A stretch of 23,407 nucleotides of DNA from an uncultured Pseudomonas sp. (GCF_946885885.1 NZ_CAMPHN010000060.1:1-23407), one strand, 5' to 3'; positions 6,627 through 14,886 are shown, numbered from the stretch's first letter. Notes: generated by a model from the letters alone, not told the origin. A program made the numbers and translations.

Positions 6627-7763
6627 ATGATTCCCAGAGCCTTGTTCAGCTCCGATCACGAACTCTTTCGCGACAGTGTGCGTAAGTTTCTCGAGCAGGA
6701 GGCGGTGCCCTTCCATCAGCAGTGGGAGAAGGACGGTCATATCGACCGCGCTTTATGGAGCAAGGCCGGCGAGGCGGGCATGCTCTGCTCGCATATTCCC
6801 GAAGAATACGGTGGCATGGCCGCTGATTTTCTCTACAGCGCCGTGGTGATCGAAGAGGTGGGGCGCTTGGGGCTGACCGGTATCGGTTTTTCCCTGCACT
6901 CGGACATAGTCGCGCCTTATATCCTGCATTACGGTTCCGAAACGCTGAAGCACAAGTACTTGCCGAAGCTGGTCTCCGGCGAGATGGTCACCGCGATCGC
7001 CATGACCGAGCCGGGTGCGGGCTCCGATCTGCAGGGGGTGAAAACCACCGCGGTGCTGGATGGTGATCATTATGTGATCAACGGCTCCAAGACTTTTATC
7101 ACCAACGGTTACCTGGCCGATCTGGTGATAGTGGTGGCCAAGACCGACCCCCAGGCCGGCGCCAAGGGCACCAGCCTGTTTCTGGTCGAGGCCGACTCGC
7201 CGGGCTTCGCCAAGGGCAAGCGCCTGGAAAAGGTCGGGATGAAGGCTCAGGACACCTCCGAGCTGTTCTTCCAGGATGTGCGCGTACCCAAGGAAAATCT
7301 GCTCGGCCAGGCCGGTATGGGCTTTGCCTATTTGATGCAGGAATTGCCCCAGGAGCGTCTGACCGTCGGTGTTGGCGCCCTGGCCTCGGCCGAGGCGGCG
7401 CTCAAGTGGACGCTGGATTACACCCGCGAGCGCAAGGCATTTGGCAAGGCGATTGCGGATTTCCAGAACACCCGCTTCAAGCTGGCCGAGATGGCCACCG
7501 AGATCCAGGTCGGCCGGGTATTCGTCGATCGCTGCCTGGAGTTGCACCTTGAGGGCAAGCTGGATGTGCCGACCGCGGCCATGCTCAAGTACTGGGGCAC
7601 CGACCTGCAGTGCAAGGTGCTCGACGAGTGTGTGCAGTTGCACGGTGGTTACGGCTTTATGTGGGAGTACCCGGTGGCGCGGGCCTGGGCCGATGCCCGG
7701 GTGCAGCGGATCTATGCCGGTACCAATGAGATCATGAAGGAAATCATCGCCCGCTCGCTGTAA
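6627..7763 (+). CDS. Acyl-CoA dehydrogenase
   Basis: An FAD-dependent dehydrogenase of 378 residues that introduces the alpha-beta double bond of an acyl-CoA and passes electrons to electron-transfer flavoprotein. AMTEPGAGSDLQG is the FAD/substrate signature of the family. The C-terminal QLHGGYGFMWEYPVARAWAD and YAGTNEIMKEII are also typical, with Glu368 as the probable catalytic base. Chain-length specificity cannot be read from sequence alone. The ATG at 6627 was chosen because it gives the usual N-terminus and AGG lies just upstream. A longer frame from 6507 would place the promoter region and palindrome inside the gene. A hairpin at 7764-7789 directly follows the stop codon. Confidence 0.92.
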   Translation: MIPRALFSSDHELFRDSVRKFLEQEAVPFHQQWEKDGHIDRALWSKAGEAGMLCSHIPEEYGGMAADFLYSAVVIEEVGRLGLTGIGFSLHSDIVAPYILHYGSETLKHKYLPKLVSGEMVTAIAMTEPGAGSDLQGVKTTAVLDGDHYVINGSKTFITNGYLADLVIVVAKTDPQAGAKGTSLFLVEADSPGFAKGKRLEKVGMKAQDTSELFFQDVRVPKENLLGQAGMGFAYLMQELPQERLTVGVGALASAEAALKWTLDYTRERKAFGKAIADFQNTRFKLAEMATEIQVGRVFVDRCLELHLEGKLDVPTAAMLKYWGTDLQCKVLDECVQLHGGYGFMWEYPVARAWADARVQRIYAGTNEIMKEIIARSL

Positions 7764-7789
7764 TCGCCGAAGGCGCCGCTGTTCGGCGA
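7764..7789 (+). terminator. Stem-loop after the acyl-CoA dehydrogenase gene
   Basis: TCGCCGAA and TTCGGCGA form a perfect 8-bp stem with a 10-base loop, starting at the first base after the stop codon. There is no T-tract, so it is a weak terminator candidate or an attenuating stem before nfi. Confidence 0.35.
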
Positions 7790-7838
7790 ACTTGCGCATC
7801 GTTGTGGCGCTCCAACAGACAAATATCTGGAGGACGCC

Positions 7839-8552
7839 ATGATCTCCTTGAGTGAACTCGCCGCGGAGCCATTCGCCGATTGGGACGGCAGCGTGGCCGC
7901 TGCTCGGGTCATGCAGGCGCGCCTGGCCGAACAGGTACGGTTGGAGGACGACTATCCGCCGCTACAGCGCTTCGCCGGTGTGGATGTCGGCTTCGAAGAG
8001 GGCGGTTCGATCACCCGGGCTGCGGCGGTTCTGCTCGATGCGCTGACCCTCGAACCGTTGGCCGAGTGCGTGGCACGTATCCCTACGAGCATGCCTTATG
8101 TGCCGGGTCTGCTGTCGTTTCGCGAATTGCCGGCCTTGTTGCAGGCCTTGGCGGGGTTGCCCCATGAGCCCGACCTGGTATTCGTCGACGGACACGGCAT
8201 CGCCCATCCGCGAGGCCTGGGGATCGCCGCGCACCTGGGCGTGGTGACTGGTCTGCCGAGCATCGGCGTGGCGAAGAAAATACTCACCGGTAGTCATGGG
8301 CCGCTGCAAGAGCAGCGCGGGGCGCGGGTTCCCTTGCTGGACCGATGCGGTCGGACAATCGGTTGGGTGCTGCGCAGCAAGCGTGGTGTGCGGCCGTTGA
8401 TCGTCTCGCCGGGCCATCGAGTGAGCCTTGAGCGCGCGCCGGAACTGGTGATGGCCTGCGTGCGCCATCACCGTCTACCCGAACCGACCCGGCTGGCCGA
8501 CCGTCTGGCATCGCGGCGCGATAGCCGTGGCGGTCAGCAGCCCTTGTTGTGA
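7839..8552 (+). CDS. nfi: Endonuclease V (deoxyinosine 3' endonuclease)
   Basis: A DNA repair enzyme that cleaves near deoxyinosine and other deaminated bases. The family motifs are present in order: AGVDVGF with metal-binding Asp49; [11 protein letters not shown] (86-96) with wedge Tyr87 and catalytic Glu96; FVDGHG with Asp117; GVAKKIL with Lys146; and SPGHRVS with His193. The PEPTRLAD tail is also typical. At 237 residues it is near the usual size. The ATG is well placed behind TGGAGGA. It lies 75 bases after the dehydrogenase gene in the same direction and converges on the aldo-keto reductase gene with only 7 bases between the ends. From memory, nfi is not normally at this position in P. 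aeruginosa. Confidence 0.93.
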   Translation: MISLSELAAEPFADWDGSVAAARVMQARLAEQVRLEDDYPPLQRFAGVDVGFEEGGSITRAAAVLLDALTLEPLAECVARIPTSMPYVPGLLSFRELPALLQALAGLPHEPDLVFVDGHGIAHPRGLGIAAHLGVVTGLPSIGVAKKILTGSHGPLQEQRGARVPLLDRCGRTIGWVLRSKRGVRPLIVSPGHRVSLERAPELVMACVRHHRLPEPTRLADRLASRRDSRGGQQPLL

Positions 8553-8559
8553 TGGGGGG

Positions 8560-9597
8560 TTAGGGCGCGGGGTTGGGGTGTCGGGTGTGGATGGCCTCGA
8601 TCCCTGCCAGCACTTCCTCGGACAGCCGCAATTGCGCGCTGGCCAGGTTGCTGTCCAGCTGTTCGAGGGTGGTGGCGCCGATGATATTGCTGGTCACGAA
8701 AGGTTGCGCGGTGACGAATGCCAAAGCCATTTGCGCCGGGTCGAGACCGTGCTCGCGGGCCAGGGCCACATAGCGCGAGCAGGCCGCTTCGGCTTGCGGG
8801 TTGGTGTAGCGGGCGAAGCGGCTGAACAGGCTGATGCGCGCGTTGGCCGGGCGGGCGCCGCCCTCGTATTTGCCCGACAGCATGCCGAACGCCAGGGGCG
8901 AATAGGCCAGTAAGCCGCAGTCTTCGCGGATCGCGATTTCCGCCAGGCCCACTTCGAAGGTGCGGTTGAGCAAGTTGTAGGGATTCTGGATCGATACGGC
9001 GCGCGACCAGCCACGCTGCTCGGCCAATTGCAGGAATTTCAGGGTGCCCCAGGGTGTTTCGTTGGACAGGCCGATATGACGGATCTTGCCGGCTTTGACC
9101 TGCTCGTCGAGCACTTCCAGGGTTTCTTCCAGCGGCGTGAAGTCGCTGTCGCGGTGTTTGTAGCCGAGTTGGCCGAAGAAGTTGGTCGGCCGCTCCGGCC
9201 AATGCAGTTGATACAGGTCGATCCAGTCGGTGCGCAGCCGTTTGAGGCTGGCGTCCAGTGCGGCGGTGATGTGCGCGCGGTTGTGCTTGAGCTGGCCGCC
9301 GCGGATGTAGTCGATGCCGTTGCCCGGCCCGGCGACCTTGCTCGCCAGCACCCAGTTGGCCCGGTCGCCGTGCTTGGCGAAATACTCACCGATGATTTGC
9401 TCGGTGGTGCTGTAGGTCTCGGCGCGCGGCGGCACCGGATACATCTCGGCGGTGTCGATGAAGTTCACCCCCGCGGCCTTGCTGCGTTCGATCTGCGCGA
9501 AAGCGTCGCCGGCGTTGTTTTGTTCGCCCCAGGTCATGCTGCCGAGGCACAGGGCGCTGACCCGCAAATCCGTTCGGCCTAGTTGGCGGTAATCCAT
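8560..9597 (-). CDS. Aldo/keto reductase (Tas-like)
   Basis: An NADPH-dependent aldo-keto reductase of 345 residues with a TIM-barrel fold. The catalytic tetrad is visible: Asp48 and Tyr53 in FIDTAEMYP, Lys87 in VLASKVAG, and His132 in YQLHWPER. SNETPWG and the terminal cofactor-binding IIGATTLEQLDSNL also fit. MDYRQLGRTDLRVS at the N-terminus and the insertion around NFFGQLGYKHRD resemble E. coli Tas. The start at 9597 was preferred to the upstream ATG at 9624 because GGAGGAA lies just before it. The physiological substrate is unknown. The palindrome at 9623-9639 lies upstream. Confidence 0.9.
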   Translation of the reverse strand: MDYRQLGRTDLRVSALCLGSMTWGEQNNAGDAFAQIERSKAAGVNFIDTAEMYPVPPRAETYSTTEQIIGEYFAKHGDRANWVLASKVAGPGNGIDYIRGGQLKHNRAHITAALDASLKRLRTDWIDLYQLHWPERPTNFFGQLGYKHRDSDFTPLEETLEVLDEQVKAGKIRHIGLSNETPWGTLKFLQLAEQRGWSRAVSIQNPYNLLNRTFEVGLAEIAIREDCGLLAYSPLAFGMLSGKYEGGARPANARISLFSRFARYTNPQAEAACSRYVALAREHGLDPAQMALAFVTAQPFVTSNIIGATTLEQLDSNLASAQLRLSEEVLAGIEAIHTRHPNPAP

Positions 9598-9622
9598 TTG
9601 ACGTTCCTCCGGCAAAACGACC

Positions 9623-9639
9623 ATACAATCAGGTTGTAT
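9623..9639. promoter_or_regulatory. Operator-like palindrome upstream of the aldo/keto reductase gene
   Basis: ATACAA and TTGTAT are exact reverse complements separated by five bases (TCAGG), 26 bases upstream of the chosen reductase start. The surrounding sequence is AT-rich compared with neighbouring DNA, as expected of a promoter. No regulator gene is adjacent. Confidence 0.45.
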
Positions 9640-9774
9640 TTATTTTCGCAATCTGCATAATTGCGCACCTCTTTCTGCAGTGGAAGTGATGCGCCGCCTG
9701 CCGAAGAATCTTGCCGTATGACGGACGCGCTGACCCGAGCCCCCGATAGCGCCTGTTTGCGGCTGCCTTTGACC

Positions 9775-9803
9775 TTGTCAAAGTACGCACTATTCAGTAA
9801 GAT
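9775..9803 (+). promoter_or_regulatory. Sigma70-type promoter of rplM-rpsI
   Basis: TTGTCA (9775-9780) and TAAGAT (9798-9803) are separated by 17 bases, matching consensus at 5/6 and 4/6. A second, poorer pair overlaps it: TTGACC (9769-9774) with TATTCA (9791-9796). Transcription would begin near 9810 and give a leader of about 36 nt. Confidence 0.6.
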
Positions 9804-9819
9804 CCGCCGTCTTATTTAT

Positions 9820-9833
9820 CAGGGCGGCCCCTG
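9820..9833 (+). promoter_or_regulatory. Leader hairpin just before the rplM ribosome binding site
   Basis: CAGGG and CCCTG pair around the loop CGGC. The hairpin ends where the Shine-Dalgarno GAGG (9833-9836) begins, so it could limit ribosome access. L13 regulates its own operon in E. coli (family knowledge); whether this hairpin takes part is inference. Confidence 0.35.
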
Positions 9834-9845
9834 AGGCTATAAAGA

Positions 9846-10274
9846 ATGAAAACTTTTACTGCTAAACCTGAAACAGTAAAGCGCGACTGGTTCGTCGTCG
9901 ACGCTGCAGGTCAGACCCTGGGTCGTCTGGCTACTGAAATCGCCAGCCGTCTGCGTGGCAAGCACAAGCCTGAATACACTCCGCACGTCGACACCGGTGA
10001 TTACATCGTTGTGATCAATGCCGAGCAGGTACGTGTGACCGGTGCTAAGACCACCGACAAGATGTACTACTCTCACTCCGGTTTTCCGGGCGGCATCAAG
10101 TCGATCAACTTCGAAAAGCTGATCGCCAAGGCGCCTGAGCGTGTGATCGAGACCGCGGTCAAAGGCATGCTGCCGAAGAACCCGCTGGGTCGCGACATGT
10201 ATCGTAAACTGAAAGTGTATGCGGGCGCTGCCCACCCCCACACTGCTCAGCAGCCCCAAGAACTGAAGATTTAA
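9846..10274 (+). CDS. rplM: 50S ribosomal protein L13
   Basis: The 142-residue product has the standard length for L13, an early-assembling protein of the large ribosomal subunit. [20 protein letters not shown] at the N-terminus, [19 protein letters not shown], and [19 protein letters not shown] are conserved family segments. rpsI follows after 14 bases, the usual two-gene operon. A GAGG ribosome binding site lies 9 bases before the ATG. Confidence 0.98.
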   Translation: MKTFTAKPETVKRDWFVVDAAGQTLGRLATEIASRLRGKHKPEYTPHVDTGDYIVVINAEQVRVTGAKTTDKMYYSHSGFPGGIKSINFEKLIAKAPERVIETAVKGMLPKNPLGRDMYRKLKVYAGAAHPHTAQQPQELKI

Positions 10275-10288
10275 CGGAATAGTTCATT

Positions 10289-10681
10289 ATGTCGGCGACT
10301 CAAAATTACGGCACTGGCCGTCGCAAGACTGCAACCGCTCGCGTTTTCCTGCGTGCCGGTACTGGCAAGATCTCCATCAACAACCGTTCGCTCGATGGCT
10401 TCTTCGGTCGCGAAACTGCCCGCATGGTGGTTCGTCAGCCGCTGGAATTGGTTGAGATGACCGAAAAGTTCGACGTCTACGTCACCGTTATCGGTGGCGG
10501 CGTGAGTGGCCAGGCTGGCGCAATCCGCCACGGCATCACTCGTGCTCTGATGGACTACGACGAAACCCTGCGTCCTGCACTGCGCAAGGCCGGTTTCGTG
10601 ACTCGCGATGCTCGTGAAGTCGAACGTAAGAAGGTCGGTCTGCGTAAAGCGCGTAAGCGTCCGCAGTACTCCAAGCGTTAA
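10289..10681 (+). CDS. rpsI: 30S ribosomal protein S9
   Basis: The 130-residue product matches S9. It has [16 protein letters not shown] at the N-terminus, the [15 protein letters not shown] core, and the basic tail ending RPQYSKR that reaches the P-site tRNA on the small subunit. It is the second gene of the rplM operon, and a strong terminator follows 17 bases after its stop codon. Confidence 0.98.
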   Translation: MSATQNYGTGRRKTATARVFLRAGTGKISINNRSLDGFFGRETARMVVRQPLELVEMTEKFDVYVTVIGGGVSGQAGAIRHGITRALMDYDETLRPALRKAGFVTRDAREVERKKVGLRKARKRPQYSKR

Positions 10682-10698
10682 TTCGCGACCTGCGTTCC

Positions 10699-10735
10699 AA
10701 AACGCCCAGCTTCCTAGCGGAACTGGGCGTTTTTT
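10699..10735 (+). terminator. Rho-independent terminator of rplM-rpsI
   Basis: An 11-bp perfect stem (AAAACGCCCAG with CTGGGCGTTTT) and a 13-base loop run into six T residues. Confidence 0.92.
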
Positions 10736-10825
10736 ATGGGCGTGAGGATAGCCTGCGGTGTTATGTCGCAGCGTTCAAACCCGCGTCCTGCGCGGTGTTA
10801 AGCCTTTGTCTGCGGGGTAATTACC

Positions 10826-10854
10826 TTGTCAGAAAAGGGGCTTTTCATTACCAT
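10826..10854 (+). promoter_or_regulatory. Sigma70-type promoter of petABC
   Basis: TTGTCA (10826-10831) and TACCAT (10849-10854) are separated by 17 bases, matching consensus at 5/6 and 4/6. Transcription would start near 10861, about 75 nt before the petA ATG. A hairpin with a GGCCTG/CAGGCC stem lies in this leader at 10895-10911. Confidence 0.5.
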
Positions 10855-10935
10855 TTGGCGAATTTTTTGCGCGACTCGAAATTTACTTAGTAGAGGCCTG
10901 ACCAACAGGCCACAAAGCTGATGGGAGACGACTGA

Positions 10936-11529
10936 ATGAGCAATGACGGCGTGAATGCAGGCCGGCGTCGCTTCTTGGTGGCGGCCACCTCTGTGGTGGG
11001 TGCTGCTGGAGCGGTGGGTGCCGCGGTCCCGTTCGTGGGGTCATGGTTCCCGAGTGCCAAGGCTAAAGCTGCCGGTGCGCCTGTGAAGGTGAACGTGAGC
11101 AAGATCGAGCCGGGCCAGCAGATGGTCGCCGAGTGGAGGGGGCAACCCGTCTTCATTGTGCGCCGTACCGAGGAAATCCTGAAAAATCTGGCAACGCTGG
11201 AGCCTAAGCTGGCCGACCCGGAATCGAAGGATTCGGTGCAGCCGACTTATGTCGATCCGCGAGTGCGTTCGATCCGTCCGGAGCTGCTGTTGCTGGTCGG
11301 GCTCTGTACCCACCTGGGTTGTGCGCCGTCCTTCCGCCCGGAAGTCGCGCCTGCCGACCTCGGGGCCGAATGGGTCGGGGGGTATTTCTGCCCTTGCCAC
11401 GGTTCCCGCTATGACCTCGCTGGCCGGGTCTACAAAGCGCAGCCTGCGCCCTTGAACCTGCCGGTGCCACCGCACACATACGAGTCGGATGATGTGATCG
11501 TCATCGGTGTGGACCAGGAGCAAGCATGA
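10936..11529 (+). CDS. petA: Ubiquinol-cytochrome c reductase Rieske iron-sulfur subunit
   Basis: The 197-residue Rieske protein of the cytochrome bc1 complex carries electrons from ubiquinol to cytochrome c1. A twin-arginine signal anchor (GRRRFLVAATS, then a hydrophobic stretch to about residue 37) directs Tat export and membrane attachment. Box I is CTHLGC (Cys124, His126, Cys129) and box II is CPCHGS (Cys152, Cys154, His155). By family knowledge Cys124, His126, Cys152 and His155 bind the 2Fe-2S cluster, and Cys129-Cys154 form the disulfide. The stop codon overlaps the petB start in ATGA, so translation is probably coupled. Confidence 0.97.
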   Translation: MSNDGVNAGRRRFLVAATSVVGAAGAVGAAVPFVGSWFPSAKAKAAGAPVKVNVSKIEPGQQMVAEWRGQPVFIVRRTEEILKNLATLEPKLADPESKDSVQPTYVDPRVRSIRPELLLLVGLCTHLGCAPSFRPEVAPADLGAEWVGGYFCPCHGSRYDLAGRVYKAQPAPLNLPVPPHTYESDDVIVIGVDQEQA

Positions 11530-12740
11530 TGAGTAAGTTCATGGAATGGGTGGATGCGCGCTTCCCCGCGACCAAGATGTGGGAAGACCATCTGAGCAAG
11601 TATTACGCACCGAAGAATTTCAACTTCTTCTACTTTTTCGGCTCCCTGGCGCTGCTGGTGTTGGTCAATCAGATCGTCACCGGTATCTGGCTGACCATGA
11701 GCTACAACCCCTCGGCGGAAGAGGCGTTCGCCTCGGTCGAGTACATCATGCGCGATGTCGAGTTCGGCTGGATCCTGCGCTACCTGCACTCCACCGGCGC
11801 TTCGGCGTTCTTCATCGTGGTCTATCTGCACATGTTCCGCGGTCTGCTCTACGGCTCCTACCAGAAGCCGCGCGAGTTGGTGTGGATCTTCGGCATGCTG
11901 ATCTACCTGATGCTGATGGCCGAAGCCTTCATGGGTTATCTGTTGCCGTGGGGTCAGATGTCCTACTGGGGCGCCCAGGTAATCATCTCGCTGTTCGGCG
12001 CCATCCCGGTGATCGGTGCCGATCTGACCCAGTGGATCCGTGGTGACTACCTGATCTCGGGCATCACCCTGAACCGCTTCTTCGCCCTGCACGTGGTGGC
12101 CTTGCCGATCGTGATTCTGGGTCTGGTCGTGCTGCACATCCTGGCGTTGCACGAAGTCGGTTCGAACAACCCCGACGGCGTCGACATCAAAAAGAAAAAG
12201 GACGAGAACGGTAAGCCGCTGGACGGCATCGCTTTCCATCCTTACTACACCGTGAAAGACATCGTCGGCGTAGTGGTGTTCCTGTTCATCTTCTGCTTCG
12301 TGGTGTTCTTCTTCCCGGAAATGGGCGGTTACTTCCTGGAGAAGCCGAACTTCGAGGCGGCCAACCCGTTCAAGACTCCCGAGCACATCGCTCCGGTCTG
12401 GTACTTCACGCCGTTCTACGCGATTCTGCGGGCGATTCCGGACAAGCTCATGGGTGTTATCGCCATGGGTGCGGCGATTGCCGTGCTGTTCGTATTGCCG
12501 TGGCTGGACCGTAGCCCGGTCAAGTCGATGCGCTATAAGGGTTGGTTGAGCAAGATCTGGTTGCTGATCTTCTGCGTTTCCTTCGTCATCCTCGGTGTCC
12601 TGGGCGTGTTGTCGCCAACGCCGGGTCGTACGTTGTTGTCGCAGGTGTGCACCTTCCTGTACTTCGCGTACTTCATCCTGATGCCGTTCTACACCAGGAT
12701 GGAAAAAACCAAACCGGTTCCGGAAAGGGTGACGGGCTGA
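11526..12740 (+). CDS. petB: Cytochrome b subunit of the bc1 complex
   Basis: A 404-residue integral membrane subunit with two b hemes and the quinol-oxidation and quinone-reduction sites. Heme ligands fit His88/His102 in one helix and His189/His204 in another (14 residues lie between the second pair). The quinol-site motif is PVWY (290-293) instead of the textbook PEWY. At least eight hydrophobic helices are visible. It is a single long polypeptide, not split into b6 and subunit IV. Start is at 11526 (MMSKF); an adjacent ATG at 11529 is possible. The stop overlaps the petC ATG by one base. Confidence 0.97.
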   Translation: MMSKFMEWVDARFPATKMWEDHLSKYYAPKNFNFFYFFGSLALLVLVNQIVTGIWLTMSYNPSAEEAFASVEYIMRDVEFGWILRYLHSTGASAFFIVVYLHMFRGLLYGSYQKPRELVWIFGMLIYLMLMAEAFMGYLLPWGQMSYWGAQVIISLFGAIPVIGADLTQWIRGDYLISGITLNRFFALHVVALPIVILGLVVLHILALHEVGSNNPDGVDIKKKKDENGKPLDGIAFHPYYTVKDIVGVVVFLFIFCFVVFFFPEMGGYFLEKPNFEAANPFKTPEHIAPVWYFTPFYAILRAIPDKLMGVIAMGAAIAVLFVLPWLDRSPVKSMRYKGWLSKIWLLIFCVSFVILGVLGVLSPTPGRTLLSQVCTFLYFAYFILMPFYTRMEKTKPVPERVTG

Positions 12741-13519
12741 TGAAAAAGCTATTTGCTGCGTTTGTTATTGCTGCGCTGCCAGCCTGGGCTTTTGCCGCTG
12801 GCGGTGGCGTCGAGCTGGACCATGTGGAAATCGATCTGACCGACAAAGCGGCCCTGCAGGATGGCGCGCGTACGTTTGCCAACTACTGCATGGGTTGCCA
12901 TAGCGCCAAGTTTCAGCGCTATGAGCGCGTGGCCGACGACCTGGGTATCCCGCATGAAATCATGTTGGAAAACCTGGTCTTCAGCGGCGCCAAGATCGGC
13001 GATCACATGAAGATCGGGATGAAGCCGGATGACGCCAAGGCCTGGTTCGGTGCCGCGCCGCCGGATCTGACCCTGGTCGCCCGCGTGCGCGGTAACGATT
13101 GGTTGTACACCTACCTGCGTACCTTCTACTACGACCCGGCCCGTCCGCTGGGTTCCAATAACAAGGTATTCCCCAATGTGGGCATGCCCAACGTGTTGGC
13201 CGACCTGCAAGGGCATCAGTACATCGGTTGCAAGCAGGTTCAGGTGGTCGAAGACGGCAAGAAGCAGTTCGATCCGTTGACCGGCACGCCGATTACCCAT
13301 GAAGCCTGCGATCAGTTGGCGATCGCGCCGAACACCGGTGCGTTGAGCGAAGAAGAGTTCGATGAAAAGATCCAGAACCTGGTGACATTCCTGGCTTATT
13401 CGGCCAACCCGATCAAGCTGGAAAGCCAGCGCATCGGCACCTACGTTCTGCTGTATCTGGCCTTCTTCTTCGTGTTCGCCTATCTGCTCAAGCGCGAATA
13501 CTGGAAGGACGTGCATTAA
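12740..13519 (+). CDS. petC: Cytochrome c1 subunit of the bc1 complex
   Basis: The 259-residue product has a Sec signal peptide (MKKLFAAFVIAALPAWAFA), a c-type heme site CMGCH (Cys50, Cys53, His54), a probable Met ligand in the PNVGMPNVL segment, and one C-terminal membrane anchor (about 233-251) before REYWKDVH. It passes electrons from the Rieske protein to soluble cytochrome c. The ATG at 12740 is clear because the signal peptide begins there; the reading frame remains open upstream but only within petB. This is the last gene of the petABC operon. Confidence 0.97.
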   Translation: MKKLFAAFVIAALPAWAFAAGGGVELDHVEIDLTDKAALQDGARTFANYCMGCHSAKFQRYERVADDLGIPHEIMLENLVFSGAKIGDHMKIGMKPDDAKAWFGAAPPDLTLVARVRGNDWLYTYLRTFYYDPARPLGSNNKVFPNVGMPNVLADLQGHQYIGCKQVQVVEDGKKQFDPLTGTPITHEACDQLAIAPNTGALSEEEFDEKIQNLVTFLAYSANPIKLESQRIGTYVLLYLAFFFVFAYLLKREYWKDVH

Positions 13520-13544
13520 TCCGCCGCCTCCCTTCGTTGTCGAT

Positions 13545-13573
13545 CTGCGCGCCCTGTTGGGCGCGCAGTTTTT
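13545..13573 (+). terminator. Rho-independent terminator of petABC
   Basis: A 10-bp perfect stem (CTGCGCGCCC with GGGCGCGCAG) and a TGTT loop run into five T residues, 25 bases after the petC stop codon. Confidence 0.92.
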
Positions 13574-13610
13574 CTGCTTTCAAATACCTGAATAAGCGAG
13601 GAGGACCGCC

Positions 13611-14228
13611 ATGGGCGTGACCAATCGGTTGGCCTGTTACTCCGACCCCGCCGACCACTATTCCCACCGTGTACGCATCGTGCTCGCCGAGAAGGGTGTC
13701 ATCGCCGAGATCATCAATGTAGAGAAGGACAATTGTCCGGCGAAGCTGCTTGAGGTCAATCCGTACGCCAGTCTGCCCACCTTGGTGGATCGCGATTTGG
13801 CGCTGTACGAGTCGACCGTGGTGATGGAATACCTGGATGAGCGCTATCCGCATCCGCCATTGTTGCCGGTTTACCCGGTGGCCAGGGCCAACAGTCGTTT
13901 GCTGATCCATCGTATTCAGCGCGATTGGTGCAAGCTGGTCGACCAGATTCTCGACCCGCGCAGTAAGGATCCGGCTCGCGCGCTGGCGCGCAAGGAGCTG
14001 CGCGAGAGTCTGACCGGCGTCTCGCCGCTGTTTGCCGATAAGGCCTACTTTCTCAGCGAAGAGCTGAGTTTGGTCGACTGCTGTTTGTTGCCCATTCTCT
14101 GGCGTTTGCCGGTGTTGGGTATCGAGTTGCCGAAAGCGGCCAAGCCCTTGCTCGACTATATGGACCGGCAGTTCGCCCGTGAGGCCTTTCAGGCTAGTCT
14201 GTCCCCCATCGAGCGCGATATGCGCTAA
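13611..14228 (+). CDS. sspA: Stringent starvation protein A
   Basis: A 205-residue glutathione-S-transferase-fold protein that binds RNA polymerase and alters transcription under stress. The thioredoxin-like N-terminal domain (about 8-85) has [21 protein letters not shown], followed by [19 protein letters not shown] and [19 protein letters not shown] is the surface motif known in SspA. The C-terminal helical domain spans about 90-200. GAGGAGGA lies 7 bases upstream of the ATG. It follows the petABC terminator and precedes sspB, the standard order. Confidence 0.95.
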   Translation: MGVTNRLACYSDPADHYSHRVRIVLAEKGVIAEIINVEKDNCPAKLLEVNPYASLPTLVDRDLALYESTVVMEYLDERYPHPPLLPVYPVARANSRLLIHRIQRDWCKLVDQILDPRSKDPARALARKELRESLTGVSPLFADKAYFLSEELSLVDCCLLPILWRLPVLGIELPKAAKPLLDYMDRQFAREAFQASLSPIERDMR

Positions 14229-14366
14229 CCGCCGCGACGAAACCGTGGCGTCCGTCGGCTGCGTCCTAGAAGGTCGCGACCATTGCTCGTTGCGTCTTGA
14301 TCGGGCGTCCGCACATGGCCGTTGTGCTAGGTTTCAAACGGCGTGGTAAAGCTTGAGGAGGCTTTG

Positions 14367-14771
14367 ATGAACTCCAGTCGTCCCTATCTGATTCGTGCGC
14401 TCTACGAGTGGATCGTCGATAACGATTGCACCCCCCATTTGTTGGTCAATTCTGAACTCCCCGGCGTGCAGGTGCCGCCCGGCTTCGCCAGCGACGGTCA
14501 GATCGTACTCAATGTGTCGCCCAGCGCGGTACGTCATCTGCATATGGATAACGAAGCGGTGAGTTTCGAAGGGCGCTTCGGTGGCGTTGCGCACAGCCTC
14601 TATGTGCCCGCTGGAGCGGTATTGGCGATTTATGCGCGGGAGAACGGCCAGGGCATGGTCTTCGACTTGGAGTCGCCGATGGCGGCCGGCGAGGAGCCCG
14701 ACGACCAGGGGCCGCCCGACGACGAGCCGCCGCGCCCCAGCGGTAGGCCCAGCTTGAAAGTGGTCAAGTAG
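14367..14771 (+). CDS. sspB: ClpXP protease specificity-enhancing factor SspB
   Basis: A 134-residue adaptor that delivers ssrA-tagged proteins to ClpXP. The N-terminal substrate-binding domain (about 1-107) has RPYLIRALYEWIVDNDCTPHLLV and FGGVAHSLYVPAGAVLAIYARENGQG in separate strands. A flexible acidic/proline linker leads to the C-terminal peptide GRPSLKVVK, the ClpX-docking tail of the family. The ATG at 14367 was chosen because GAGGAGG precedes it; the frame is open eight codons further upstream. It lies 138 bases after sspA. Confidence 0.95.
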   Translation: MNSSRPYLIRALYEWIVDNDCTPHLLVNSELPGVQVPPGFASDGQIVLNVSPSAVRHLHMDNEAVSFEGRFGGVAHSLYVPAGAVLAIYARENGQGMVFDLESPMAAGEEPDDQGPPDDEPPRPSGRPSLKVVK

Positions 14772-14774
14772 GAT

Positions 14775-14809
14775 CAAGCGGCAAGCTATAAGCCTCAAGC
14801 CGTAAGCGG
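14775..14809 (+). repeat. Heptad repeat arm (five YAAGCNN units), pair B left
   Basis: Five uninterrupted 7-mers of form C/T-AAGCNN begin three bases after the sspB stop codon. The inverted partner arm is at 14855-14889, and the sspB terminator lies exactly between them. Confidence 0.8.
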
Positions 14810-14820
14810 GGCTATACCAA

Positions 14821-14854
14821 ACCAAGGGCGCCATAAGGCGCCCTTGGTGTTTTT
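14821..14854 (+). terminator. Rho-independent terminator of sspAB, possibly bidirectional
   Basis: A 12-bp perfect stem (ACCAAGGGCGCC with GGCGCCCTTGGT) with an ATAA loop is followed by GTTTTT. On the minus strand the same stem is followed by TTTGG, so it may also slow transcription coming from dolP. Confidence 0.92.
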
Positions 14855-14886
14855 ACTTGCAGCTTATAGCCTGCGGCTTGCCGCTG

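Noticed and set aside
6753..7799. 348-codon minus-strand ORF opposite the acyl-CoA dehydrogenase gene
   Set aside because: It is a shadow frame of a clear enzyme gene; its composition is rich in His, Gln and Arg and it shows no motif.
11430..12386. 318-codon minus-strand ORF opposite petB
   Set aside because: It is antisense to cytochrome b, and its many His, Gln and Asp residues are the complement of membrane-helix codons.
12542..12739. Upstream extension of petC
   Set aside because: It lies entirely within petB in another frame; the signal peptide begins at the ATG at 12740.
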